This document shows, piece after piece, positions 28,532 to 37,352 of a stretch of DNA of 64,000 nucleotides. Numbering within the stretch: position 1 is the stretch's first letter; each line of letters begins with the position of its first letter. Source of the DNA: OLB4 sp002050165 (lineage in GTDB: Bacteria > Bacteroidota > Ignavibacteria > Tepidaquicellales > Tepidaquicellaceae); NCBI GenBank assembly GCA_030263475.1, contig SZPC01000001.1, positions 205,904-269,903 on the forward strand, given 5' to 3'. The position numbers and the translations under genes are program-made. Below the pieces are notes generated by a model that saw only the letters and a list, made by a program, of their open reading frames with translations, was not told the origin of the DNA and did not search any database.

Positions 28532-29350
28532 ATGAAAAAACTACGTGCTATTTCTATTTTAATCTTTGCAGTTATTTTGGCGATGATTTATATACCTTCA
28601 GAAACTCTTAAAGCTCAGGATGAAACATCTGACGAGGCAGATAATCTTGAGTATAAGGAATTGACATTTTTCAAATCGTATAATAATTGCGATACTTCAA
28701 AATCCGAGCCCTGCTCATACGTCAGCGCTGAATGGATAGAATACACATCCGGTAATATAAAAAACCAGTTAAATGAATTTATATCTTCAGTTCTTATGGA
28801 CAGTATGTATTACATTCAATCAGAATCAAAGATTCATAATTCAATTGAAAAAATTGCGGATGACTTCTTAAAAGACTATGAGGATAATGAAGTTGTTTCG
28901 GGCAGGAATTTTCCATGGTACTATCACATAAATTCGCACGAACACTTTAGAAACGATAATGTCGTAGTTCTCAGTTTCATTTCGGATGGCTATACAGGTG
29001 GCGCACACGGGTTCTGGGTAAATTCATTTTATAATTTCTCCTTAGCAAGCGGAAAAGTGTTGGAACTCGACGATTTTTTAAAACCCGGATTTGAAACTGA
29101 ATTAAATAAGCTCATTGACAGACAATTCAGAAAGGATAATAATCTGAGCCAAACTGAAGATCTTACGACAGGAGCATGGCTTTTCGAGAATAAAATTGAA
29201 TACAATAATAATTTCGCTTTTACGAAAGATGGATTATTGTTTTTTTATAACCAATATGAAATTGCCCCTTACGCAGCAGGTACTATAGAAGTTTTGATTA
29301 AGTACGAAGACTTATCTGATCTGATTTCTGATATTAATATTTTGAATTGA
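28532..29350 (+). CDS. Exported DUF3298 (RsiV-like) domain protein
   Basis: 272 residues with an N-terminal hydrophobic signal or anchor (about 5-22). The C-terminal half carries the DUF3298 pattern: GYTGGAHGFW (about 151-160), FSLASGKVLELDDF and LLFFYNQYEIAPYAAGTIEV (about 233-252). The upstream part resembles DUF4163. Related domains occur in the lysozyme-sensing anti-sigma factor RsiV and in many periplasmic proteins of unknown role. No sigma factor gene is adjacent, so an anti-sigma role is not supported here. It is coupled to rlmB by a 1-bp gap. Confidence 0.85.
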   Translation: MKKLRAISILIFAVILAMIYIPSETLKAQDETSDEADNLEYKELTFFKSYNNCDTSKSEPCSYVSAEWIEYTSGNIKNQLNEFISSVLMDSMYYIQSESKIHNSIEKIADDFLKDYEDNEVVSGRNFPWYYHINSHEHFRNDNVVVLSFISDGYTGGAHGFWVNSFYNFSLASGKVLELDDFLKPGFETELNKLIDRQFRKDNNLSQTEDLTTGAWLFENKIEYNNNFAFTKDGLLFFYNQYEIAPYAAGTIEVLIKYEDLSDLISDINILN

Positions 29351-29414
29351 TTGATGAGGATTGATAACCATTAAAGAACGATACAGTAATTTCCGACTTT
29401 GTTATGATAGCATT

Positions 29415-30776
29415 TCAGTTATCTTTCATTTTGCTTGGTAGAGGAATATTATATTTGCTCATTAATTTGTATAAATGACTTCGTTGAATTGAAAGCGCCT
29501 CCGCAGTTTTTGAAACGTTATACTTGTAGTCGTTTAACATTTTTGAAATAAATATTTTTTCTGTTTCATTTTGAAAATCATTTAACGACATATTTTTATT
29601 AACGAGGTCGGAGATTATCTTATTATGCTTTGTCCCCGGGTATTCTATATCATCTACCTCAATTTCAGTCTTATCCAAACTGAAAATTAAGCGTTCAATA
29701 AAGTTTTTTAGTTCTCTTACATTTCCCGGCCAACGGAATGATTTCAACGTTGACAACGCTTGAGGAGAAAACTTCTTTGCAGGAACGTCATTTGCTTTGG
29801 ATATCAAATCAATAAAATATTCAGCAAGAATCTGAATGTCTTCCTGACGCTCTCTTAAAGATGGTATGTTAATGCGAAGAACATTCATTCTATGGAATAA
29901 ATCTTCTCTAAACCTGCCATCAGCAATCTCTTGCTGCATATCCTTATTAGTTGAAAAAATATATCTGAGGTCAAGGGAAACTTCCTTATTGTATCCGGAA
30001 CGAGTCATTTTATTTTCTTCAATAACTTTGAGTAGTTTAGATTGCGCGTCTAGTGAAAGGTTACTAACTTCATCAAAATAAATTGTTCCGCCGTTTGCTT
30101 CCTCAATTTTCCCTTTCATTACAAGCTTTCCGGATTCAAACAATCCGAATAATTCAACATCAATTTTATCGTTAGAAATGTTGGCGCAATTAATTTTAAC
30201 GAATGCATTTTCTGCACGTGCGGATTTGTAATGCAATTGTCTGGCAATGATATCTTTTCCTGTTCCACTTTCACCCGATATGAAAATGTTTGAATCTACT
30301 TTTACATACTTGTCAATTAGCTCTTTAACTTCAAGTATTTCCTTGCTGGTACCTATGAGTTCAATTCCTTCCGATAAGCCACTTTTCAGGCGCTTGATTT
30401 CATCCCGTGATTTTTTGAAATCAATTGCATTCTTAAAAATTATTTTCAATTCCGGTAAATCCGGAAATGGTTTTTGAAGGAAGTTATAAGCACCCTTCTT
30501 TGTGGATTCAACCGCAGTTTCTATTGTACCGTGACCTGAAATCATTATAACTACAACATCCGGTTTAATTTGCTTTACTTTTTCCAAAGTTTCCAAACCA
30601 TCTAATCCAGGCATTTTTATATCAAGCAAGACAAGTTCATAATCATTATCAGTAATTTTTTCGATAGCAGAATATCCATCGTTGCAGCTATCAGTTGAGT
30701 ATCCCTCATGTTCAAGAATCAAACGTAAGGAATCAACTATGTTTTGTTCATCATCAACAATTAAAACTTTTACCAT
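29415..30776 (-). CDS. NtrX-like response regulator lacking the GAFTGA loop
   Basis: 453 residues. The receiver domain (1-120) has acidic Asp8/Asp9, phosphoacceptor Asp52 and Lys102. The AAA+ domain follows: Walker A GESGTGKD (168-175), Walker B TIYFDEV (231-237) and the arginine-rich sensor FREDLFHRMNVL. The C terminus ends with WPGNVREL and a Fis-type helix-turn-helix (about 412-440). The loop between ELFG and KGKIEEANGG reads LFESGKLVM, with no GAFTGA, the motif needed to contact sigma-54. NtrX proteins of alphaproteobacteria show the same loss. It should bind DNA under phosphorelay control without activating sigma-54 polymerase. No histidine kinase gene is adjacent. Confidence 0.9.
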   Translation of the reverse strand: MVKVLIVDDEQNIVDSLRLILEHEGYSTDSCNDGYSAIEKITDNDYELVLLDIKMPGLDGLETLEKVKQIKPDVVVIMISGHGTIETAVESTKKGAYNFLQKPFPDLPELKIIFKNAIDFKKSRDEIKRLKSGLSEGIELIGTSKEILEVKELIDKYVKVDSNIFISGESGTGKDIIARQLHYKSARAENAFVKINCANISNDKIDVELFGLFESGKLVMKGKIEEANGGTIYFDEVSNLSLDAQSKLLKVIEENKMTRSGYNKEVSLDLRYIFSTNKDMQQEIADGRFREDLFHRMNVLRINIPSLRERQEDIQILAEYFIDLISKANDVPAKKFSPQALSTLKSFRWPGNVRELKNFIERLIFSLDKTEIEVDDIEYPGTKHNKIISDLVNKNMSLNDFQNETEKIFISKMLNDYKYNVSKTAEALSIQRSHLYKLMSKYNIPLPSKMKDN

Positions 30777-30873
30777 GTTTGTAACGACTGTTAATTTCTA
30801 TAATTCTGTTATCTGTTAAATCATTCAGACGATATGCTTACTCATTATGAAATCAATTCTGCGACTGAATATT

Positions 30874-33216
30874 TTAAATACTTACAATCGTAACTCCTGT
30901 ATCACCTTCATTCCAGTTTCCGTAACGGAATTCTTTTACTGCAGGGTTATTCTTTAAACTCTGTTTAACTGCTTCCCTAAGTTTACCTGTTCCTTTACCG
31001 TGTATGATGCTCACCTGATTCAACCCATTTATTTGTGCTTCCGAGAGAAATCTTTCAATCAACAAGTTCGCTTCTTCAGGATATAATCCTCTGAGATCGA
31101 GCTCCGTTGATATTTCGGAAGTATTGACTTCTATCAGTTTATCAGTGGAATTACGTTCTCTTAATTCACTTTGATCAATTTTCTCAAGTTTATTTAACCC
31201 GACCTTTACCAAAATTCCGTTCATGTTTACAGAAACATTTTCACCGTCTGATTTAATTACCTTACCAATTGAACCTGAATTTTTAATTTTGACAACGTCT
31301 CCCTTGTTAATTTCACCGATTTCTATTTTCTCGCTCGTATCCTGAATTTCTGTGAGATTTTTTGCTGTCCTCTGAAACCCGGTAACAACTTTTTTAATCT
31401 CCGATTTATTTTCCCTGATATCTCTTATCGTCCTGTCAATAAGTTTTTTCGCATTGTTAATAATTCCGGATGCCTCGAGTTTCGCTTCGTTTAAAATTAA
31501 TCGTTTATTCTTTTCGAGTTCTGAAATCTTCGATTCATATAATTTTGTGAGTCCACTTAATCGGGCTCGTTCGAGCTCATTTGAATTTTTTAGATTTTCA
31601 AATTTCTGTTTGTTTATATTTAATTCCTTGATGAGATCTTCCAAATCCGAACCGGATGAACCTGAAAGCTCTCTTGCATAATTTAATATTGATTCGGGAT
31701 AATTATATTTTGAGGCTATTTCAAACGTAAAACTCTGACCGGGCACACCTATTGAAAATTTGTAATTCGGTGAAAGTGTTTTATGATTGAATTCTAACGA
31801 AGCATTTTCAATGCCTTCTGTATTGTAAGCAAATATTTTTAGTTCACCGATATGAGTAGTTACAATAGTGGATACACCTGATTCAGTCAGATGTTTCAAA
31901 ATAGCAGAAGACAAAGCACTTCCCAACAATGGGTCTGTTCCACTGCATATTTCGTCAATCAAAACTAAAGATGAACTATCCGCATTGTCTATTATTCCCT
32001 TCAAAGATTTTAAATGCGAGCTGAACGTTGATAAATCGTTATCAATAGATTGTTCATCACCAATATTTACAAAGATATCCTTAAACAATCTCATTTCCGT
32101 ATTATCTGCAACAGGCAGTAAAATACCGCACTGAAACATTAATTGAAGTAACCCGACAGTTTTCAATGCGACTGTTTTCCCACCGGCGTTCGGACCCGTG
32201 ATGATTATAGTTTTAATTTTATTGTCCATCGAAATGTCCAACGGAATTATGTCAGAGCGTTTATGATTTTGAAGGAGAATCGGGTGATAAGCGTTTTTTA
32301 TATTAAAGTGTGACTCTGATAGTTTCGGGAGAACAGCATTAATTTCATTAGCATACTTAGACTTCGCTTGCAAAAAATCTATTTCTGAAAGTATTTCACA
32401 GTTAACTTCAAGTTCACTTACTTTTTCAGACACCTGTGAACTGATTTCTATAAGTATTCTTTGGATTTCGCGATTAATTTTATATCTGATTTCCGTAATT
32501 TCATTATTGAGTTCAATGGTTTCGCCCGGCTCAATAAATACGGTTGATCCTGAAGCTGAAGCTGAATGAATGATACCCGGAACCGACCGTTTGTTTTCAA
32601 CTTTCACCGGAATAACAAATCTGCCCTCCCTTTGTGTAATAATTTCATCCTGAGATATCTCCCTTTCTGAATAATGCCGGAGCAATTTCAACAGGGTTTT
32701 TCGCAAGTGCTCTTCCTTCGAAGACAAAGATGATCTGAGTTTCCTTAACTCTATCGAAGCAGAGTCTTTAACTTCCCCATCATCATCTACAGTAATGTTA
32801 ATATTGTGCTCGAGTAACTTGTCAGTGTGAATGTCTTTACAGATACCAAACAAGTTATTGCATTCAGAAGCATAGGTCCTCTCTTTTGAATCAAAATAAC
32901 TTTTGACTCGCCTTGATACCTGTAAAAATGAGAGTACTTTCAGAAGCTCGGCGGAGGAAATGAAACTTCCATCAATCCTCAGAATTTTTAAGAGATATCT
33001 GATATCGGATAATCCGCTTAAGTCAATCTCACCTTCGACATTTATCAGATACCGCATCTGGTCAGTTTTTCGGAGTTCTTGAATTAACTCATCTCGATTT
33101 GTTAAAAATTCCAGATTATCAATTTTAACTGATGGAAGATCAGATAAAAAATATTGTGAGATACGGTTCGTTATTTTGTGGAACTCAAGTTTTTCCTTTA
33201 ACTCTTTGATGTTCAT
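30874..33216 (-). CDS. mutS2: MutS2 (ribosome/recombination ATPase with Smr domain)
   Basis: 780 residues. The MutS core and lever region (1-335) lead into the ATPase: Walker A GPNAGGKT (341-348), Walker B LVLIDEICSGTDP and the signature STIVTTHIGELK. A long coiled coil (about 520-640) and a KOW-like segment follow. The Smr nuclease domain (about 705-780) has ELDLRGLYPEEA and SIIHGKGTGKLREAV. MutS2 lacks the mismatch-recognition domain of MutS; it suppresses recombination and in Bacillus acts on collided ribosomes. The gene overlaps cvpA upstream by 4 bp. Confidence 0.96.
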   Translation of the reverse strand: MNIKELKEKLEFHKITNRISQYFLSDLPSVKIDNLEFLTNRDELIQELRKTDQMRYLINVEGEIDLSGLSDIRYLLKILRIDGSFISSAELLKVLSFLQVSRRVKSYFDSKERTYASECNNLFGICKDIHTDKLLEHNINITVDDDGEVKDSASIELRKLRSSLSSKEEHLRKTLLKLLRHYSEREISQDEIITQREGRFVIPVKVENKRSVPGIIHSASASGSTVFIEPGETIELNNEITEIRYKINREIQRILIEISSQVSEKVSELEVNCEILSEIDFLQAKSKYANEINAVLPKLSESHFNIKNAYHPILLQNHKRSDIIPLDISMDNKIKTIIITGPNAGGKTVALKTVGLLQLMFQCGILLPVADNTEMRLFKDIFVNIGDEQSIDNDLSTFSSHLKSLKGIIDNADSSSLVLIDEICSGTDPLLGSALSSAILKHLTESGVSTIVTTHIGELKIFAYNTEGIENASLEFNHKTLSPNYKFSIGVPGQSFTFEIASKYNYPESILNYARELSGSSGSDLEDLIKELNINKQKFENLKNSNELERARLSGLTKLYESKISELEKNKRLILNEAKLEASGIINNAKKLIDRTIRDIRENKSEIKKVVTGFQRTAKNLTEIQDTSEKIEIGEINKGDVVKIKNSGSIGKVIKSDGENVSVNMNGILVKVGLNKLEKIDQSELRERNSTDKLIEVNTSEISTELDLRGLYPEEANLLIERFLSEAQINGLNQVSIIHGKGTGKLREAVKQSLKNNPAVKEFRYGNWNEGDTGVTIVSI

Positions 33217-33731
33217 GGTATGGAATCGTTGAGAAATTCTATTTCATTTATATATGATTTAGTGACCGGGAATAATTCTGAAATAACATTAAAAGCATCA
33301 GGTGCAAATTCTATTACATCATCGTACAGCAATGAATTTCGTTTTATTTCATGCGGTATAAAGTCCAATGTGTTGATAAAAAGCAATATCATGCTCGCAA
33401 TGAGAAGCCCCTGCAATAATCCGAATATCGTACCGGCAATTCTATCAATAGTTTTTGTTATGAAATTTATGCCTGAAATTTTCCTTGCAATGAGAATACC
33501 CGCAAAATAAAATATCAAAACAACCGTAAAAAATGAAACAAGGTTCATCACAGTACTGTGCCAGGAGAATTGCGATAGATAGGAGAGAATTTGGGAATTA
33601 AATTTTATAGCAACATACAGACCGGTCGCAATTCCGGTAAATGCAAGCAAGTTTTTAAGTAAGCCGCTGGTTAAACCGAAAATAGTAGGGATTCCGGCAA
33701 CAATTATTATGAAGACATCAATCTGATTCAT
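33213..33731 (-). CDS. CvpA family membrane protein
   Basis: 172 residues with four membrane helices (about 5-22, 27-45, 61-83 and 102-125), the size and layout of CvpA proteins. NQIDVFIIIVAGIPTIFGLTSGL at the start and the DRIAGTIFGLLQGLL element near residue 105 are typical. CvpA was found through colicin V production and in other bacteria helps envelope resistance to bile salts. The gene overlaps mutS2 by 4 bp, a common pairing in this group, so the two are translated from one message. Confidence 0.85.
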   Translation of the reverse strand: MNQIDVFIIIVAGIPTIFGLTSGLLKNLLAFTGIATGLYVAIKFNSQILSYLSQFSWHSTVMNLVSFFTVVLIFYFAGILIARKISGINFITKTIDRIAGTIFGLLQGLLIASMILLFINTLDFIPHEIKRNSLLYDDVIEFAPDAFNVISELFPVTKSYINEIEFLNDSIP

Positions 33732-33775
33732 TCAGATATATTGAGGGAGCGGTTAGAATGAAAAAAAGGGCAGAA

Positions 33776-34225
33776 TTATCCGCCAAGTTTTGATTTAACC
33801 AATTCCTGAACCAACTTCCCGTCAACTTTACCTTTGAGTTCCTTCATTACAGCTCCCATAATTTTACCGAAGTCCGCCATTACTGGTGTTTCAAAACCAT
33901 CCACAATTGCGGATATAACTTTTTCTGCTTCTTCTCGCGACAATTGTTTTGGTAGAAACTCTTCGATAACTTTTAATTGCGCCGCCTCGTTGGCAGCTAA
34001 CTCTTCCCGACCGCCGTCTTTGAACTGTTCAATTGAGTCGCGCCTCATTTTTGCCTGTTTGTTAAGCAACTGCAATTCCTCTTCTTCATTCATCTCCCGC
34101 CCTAAACCGGATTTATCCATCATAAGTATTTCTGACCTTATTGACCTTAAGGTATCAAGTCTGGTCTGATCTTTTGCAAGCATTGCTTTTTTCAACTCAT
34201 CATTAATCTTATCCTTCAGGTTCAT
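33776..34225 (-). CDS. GatB/YqeY domain protein
   Basis: 149 residues, almost all of the YqeY family: LKDKINDELKKAMLAKDQ at the start, TLRSIRSEILM (about 25-35), RDSIEQFKDGGREELAANE (about 62-80), LPKQLSREEAE, and a C-terminal helical tail with DFGKIMGAVMKELKGKVDG. The tail matches the tRNA-binding tail of GatB. The protein probably binds tRNA, but a defined reaction has not been established. Its start overlaps the stop of the upstream TPR gene by 4 bp. Confidence 0.93.
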   Translation of the reverse strand: MNLKDKINDELKKAMLAKDQTRLDTLRSIRSEILMMDKSGLGREMNEEEELQLLNKQAKMRRDSIEQFKDGGREELAANEAAQLKVIEEFLPKQLSREEAEKVISAIVDGFETPVMADFGKIMGAVMKELKGKVDGKLVQELVKSKLGG

Positions 34226-34896
34226 AAAAAGAGCCCTTCGAATTTTTCCGTTAAAGCAATGTAAGTGGATTTCGGATAATCTTTCCTTAACTTTTCTAAA
34301 ACTTTCATGTAACCATCTTTATCGTTAACTTTTGAATAATTTCTGGCAGCGTAATAGAGGAATTGGTCATTTAACGCAATGTCGGGATTGATCCCGGCAG
34401 CCTTTTCAAACTGTTGCGCTGCCTCAAGATACTGTAATTTTGCCTCGTAAACCGCAGCAACTCCCGCAAGAGAAGTTGCTTTATAAATTAAATTGCTTCC
34501 GGAGTATGAATCGTAATATTTTAACGCATTATCAAAATCCAATAAGGCAAAATAACTGTTTCCTAATAAAAGCTTCGCGGTATTACCGGATTCTGTTGAC
34601 CCGTATTCATTTACAATGTAAAGTAAACCTCTTGTAGTTCCGGCAGAATCACCATTAATTGCTTGATCATATTTTTGTTGATCGTAAAGTCTCTGAACTT
34701 TTACTAGCTCCATATTCGCCTCTTCTTCAGCAGCCTTTTTATTGTTAACGTAGAAAAATATCCCCGCTGCGATTAAGACAATTACGGTTAATGCAATGTA
34801 AACAGTTTTTGAATTGTTTTGAAAATACTCAACTGCTTTGTAGTAATAGAATAAAACCTTGTCGTCTGTTGATGTTTTTTTTATGTTCTTTGCCAT
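34222..34896 (-). CDS. Membrane-anchored tetratricopeptide repeat protein
   Basis: 224 residues. A cytosolic N terminus (KKTSTDDKVLFYYYKAVEYF) is followed by one membrane helix at about 33-50, then a periplasmic helical domain with TPR-like repeats (about 75-215): AKLLLGNSYFALLDFDNALK, LAGVAAVYEAKLQYLEAAQQFEKA and FLYYAARNYSKVNDKDGY. The arrangement resembles YfgM-type proteins linked to the Sec translocon. It is translationally coupled to yqeY (4-bp overlap). Binding partners are unknown. Confidence 0.8.
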   Translation of the reverse strand: MAKNIKKTSTDDKVLFYYYKAVEYFQNNSKTVYIALTVIVLIAAGIFFYVNNKKAAEEEANMELVKVQRLYDQQKYDQAINGDSAGTTRGLLYIVNEYGSTESGNTAKLLLGNSYFALLDFDNALKYYDSYSGSNLIYKATSLAGVAAVYEAKLQYLEAAQQFEKAAGINPDIALNDQFLYYAARNYSKVNDKDGYMKVLEKLRKDYPKSTYIALTEKFEGLFL

Positions 34897-35155
34897 GAAT
34901 TAATTGATTATACAAGTATGCAATTTAACTTTTGCAACGGGATATTAAAAGTCATATTGCGTAATACGAAATTTGTTATAAGACTACAATTTATTACATT
35001 TAATTTCAAATTACATCTTAATATATTAATGATTAAAAAATATTTTACATTAACCTAACCGATAAATATCTCTCGAACTTTGAAATAATTTTTATCTTCC
35101 TGCTCGTGTTTGCAATAATAGGTTTAATAGCGTTAAACATAATCCTGATTTGATA

Positions 35156-36091
35156 ATGACGAATCAGCTCAAGTATTATATCCATAGACCGGGAATATTA
35201 ATTACGACAGGTAAAGACAGAATTGATTTCTTTAACCGGATGTCAACTAATGATCTCAGTAAAATAACTGCCGGTTCATATTTGAAAACAAGCTTTACGT
35301 CTGACAAAGGCCGAATAATAGCTTTTGTCACAATAATCAATTTTGAAAACAAATCCTTCATAATTCTGCCTAAAGATCAAACGGAATATTTTAAAAATCA
35401 TCTCGAGAAGTATATTATAACTGAGGATGTGGTTATAGATGACCTTAAAAAAGATATTTTTAAAGTTTCGATTATTTCTGACAAACCGATCGAAGCGTCA
35501 GAACTAATATTCAAGACTCCGATTTTGAACGGTAATTCGGTTTCAAATATTTCTAAGAATACTTGCGCATTTGCTGATGATTTTGGTTTGAAATTTTTAA
35601 ATATTATTACAACCGAAGATGAACTAAGTATTTATGAAGAAGCCTTGAAAGATGCCTGCAGGCTTGACGACGTTGAGTTTGCAAAAATAAAAATTGAAAA
35701 TTTTATTCCTTCATTTCCAGGTGAATTAAATGATGAAATCAATCCTGTTGAAATTGGATTGTCCTCCTTCATATCGTATTCGAAGGGTTGCTACATTGGT
35801 CAGGAAGTTATATCCCGACTTGATGCACAGAGGAAAATACCAAAACAATTAGTCCGGATTGAAACAGATTTACCGGTGGAAAGAGGAGACAGAATTATTT
35901 CAATTACGCGTTCGGAGGAGCATGACTGCGGATTCATATCCACTTCAGTTTCCGGCTACAATAAAGCTCTTGGATTTATCAGAAGCGTTGATTTGAAGCC
36001 CGGAAATGCGTATGTTGTACTTTCAGGGATTAAACGGATTCCGGTACGATTACATTTATCAGAAAAAATAAATTCATTAATTAAAAAATAA
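35156..36091 (+). CDS. ygfZ: YgfZ/GcvT-domain folate-binding protein
   Basis: 311 residues from the ATG at 35156; a TTG 6 bp earlier (35150) is less likely. Signature KGCYIGQEVISRLDAQRK (about residues 218-235) contains the K-G-C-Y-x-G-Q-E motif unique to YgfZ/IBA57, including the essential cysteine. The protein works with tetrahydrofolate in assembling or repairing 4Fe-4S enzymes, and resembles the aminomethyltransferase GcvT in fold without its reaction. It is followed 2 bp later by the aldolase gene, so the pair is probably one transcript with the small Lys-rich gene. Confidence 0.9.
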   Translation: MTNQLKYYIHRPGILITTGKDRIDFFNRMSTNDLSKITAGSYLKTSFTSDKGRIIAFVTIINFENKSFIILPKDQTEYFKNHLEKYIITEDVVIDDLKKDIFKVSIISDKPIEASELIFKTPILNGNSVSNISKNTCAFADDFGLKFLNIITTEDELSIYEEALKDACRLDDVEFAKIKIENFIPSFPGELNDEINPVEIGLSSFISYSKGCYIGQEVISRLDAQRKIPKQLVRIETDLPVERGDRIISITRSEEHDCGFISTSVSGYNKALGFIRSVDLKPGNAYVVLSGIKRIPVRLHLSEKINSLIKK

Positions 36092-36093
36092 TC

Positions 36094-37155
36094 ATGATAG
36101 AAAAAATCAGAGAACTTCTCGGGAGCGAGGCGGATTCACTGTTGAAACATGAGTCAAAGACAATCTCAAAAGAGCTTCTGCATTTACCCGGTCCGGATTT
36201 TGTTGACAGAGTCTGGAGCATTTCTGACCGATCCCCGAATGTTTTGCGGAATATGCAACTAATTCACAATACAGGCAGGCTTGGTGGAACTGGTTACGTT
36301 TCAATCCTTCCGGTTGATCAAGGGATCGAACACTCGGCCGGGGCTTCATTTGCTCCAAACCCGATTTATTTTGATCCGGAAAATATCGTCAAACTTGCAA
36401 TTGAAGGTGGTTGTAATGCTGTTGCTTCAACACTTGGCGTATTAGGTGCTGTTTCTCGTAAGTATGCCCATAAGATTCCTTTTATAGTAAAAATTAATCA
36501 CAATGAATTACTCACCTACCCAAATAAATTTGATCAGATTATGTTTGCAAATGTAGATCAGGCATTTGATATGGGAGCGGTTGCTGTAGGTGCAACTATT
36601 TACTTCGGCTCTGACGAAGCAACAAGACAAATTCAGGAAGTCTCTGAAGCTTTCAGTTACGCTCACGATCTGGGGCTAGTTACAATTCTTTGGTGTTACC
36701 TGAGAAATTCAGAATTCAAGCAGGGAGATAAAGATTATCACGTTTCTGCTGATTTAACCGGACAAGCAAATCATCTCGGTGTTACTATTGAAGCTGATAT
36801 CATCAAACAAAAGCTACCGGAAAATAACGGAGGATATAATGCCCTTAAGTTTGGAAAGACCCACAAAGACGTTTACGACAAGTTGACTTCTGATAATCCG
36901 ATAGATTTAACAAGATATCAGGTTGCAAATTGTTATATGGGTAGATCAGGTTTAATAAACTCCGGAGGCGCTTCAACCGGAAAAGTTGATTCCGATTTCG
37001 CCGAAGCTGTGCGAACTGCAGTGATTAATAAACGCGCAGGGGGAATGGGATTAATCTCAGGGAGGAAAGCATTCCAAAAACCAATGGATGAAGGTGTAAA
37101 ACTTCTCAATGCTATACAGGATGTTTATATTGAAAAAGAAATTACCGTTGCATAA
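36094..37155 (+). CDS. fbaB: Class I fructose-bisphosphate aldolase, FbaB/DhnA type
   Basis: 353 residues. The archaeal/DhnA-type class I aldolase signature is seen in GYVSILPVDQGIEHSAG (about 68-84). PFIVKINHNELL, MGAVAVGATIYFGS and GGMGLISGRKAFQKP (near 315-330) make up the TIM-barrel edges. It cleaves fructose 1,6-bisphosphate through a Schiff-base lysine; some relatives also act as bifunctional phosphatases, but their metal-binding signature was not seen. It lies between ygfZ (2 bp) and a 34-residue Lys-rich gene (17 bp), with a terminator after the latter. Confidence 0.93.
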   Translation: MIEKIRELLGSEADSLLKHESKTISKELLHLPGPDFVDRVWSISDRSPNVLRNMQLIHNTGRLGGTGYVSILPVDQGIEHSAGASFAPNPIYFDPENIVKLAIEGGCNAVASTLGVLGAVSRKYAHKIPFIVKINHNELLTYPNKFDQIMFANVDQAFDMGAVAVGATIYFGSDEATRQIQEVSEAFSYAHDLGLVTILWCYLRNSEFKQGDKDYHVSADLTGQANHLGVTIEADIIKQKLPENNGGYNALKFGKTHKDVYDKLTSDNPIDLTRYQVANCYMGRSGLINSGGASTGKVDSDFAEAVRTAVINKRAGGMGLISGRKAFQKPMDEGVKLLNAIQDVYIEKEITVA

Positions 37156-37172
37156 AATTCAAATTATACTTT

Positions 37173-37277
37173 ATGAACAAACCCAAAAAAACAGCTCTTA
37201 AAAAACACAGGAAAACAAAAATAAAACTTAAAGCGAAATTGAAGGCATCTAAAGCTCTCGCTAAAAAGAAAAGTTAA
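37173..37277 (+). CDS. Small lysine-rich basic protein (34 residues)
   Basis: Open frame of 34 codons from the ATG at 37173 to TAA at 37277. It reads MNKPKKTALKKHRKTK at its start and ends in SKALAKKKS. About half the residues are Lys or Arg, as in very small ribosomal proteins and nucleic-acid-binding peptides. It starts 17 bp after fbaB on the same strand and is followed 27 bp later by a perfect 11-bp terminator hairpin, which supports a real transcript end. No family was recognised with confidence; a ribosome-associated role is inference from composition. Confidence 0.6.
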   Translation: MNKPKKTALKKHRKTKIKLKAKLKASKALAKKKS

Positions 37278-37304
37278 TTCTTAGCATACAACTATTATTA
37301 ATCT

Positions 37305-37335
37305 TAAAAGCGGAGGACGGATATCTCCGCTTTTA
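37305..37335 (+). terminator. Rho-independent terminator of the ygfZ-fbaB unit
   Basis: Perfect 11-bp stem: TAAAAGCGGAG (37305-37315) pairs with CTCCGCTTTTA (37325-37335) around a 9-nt loop, with the T-rich side at the 3' edge. It lies 27 bp after the small Lys-rich gene and 17 bp before the EamA start. Confidence 0.85.
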
Positions 37336-37352
37336 CATTTTATTCCGGGTTA

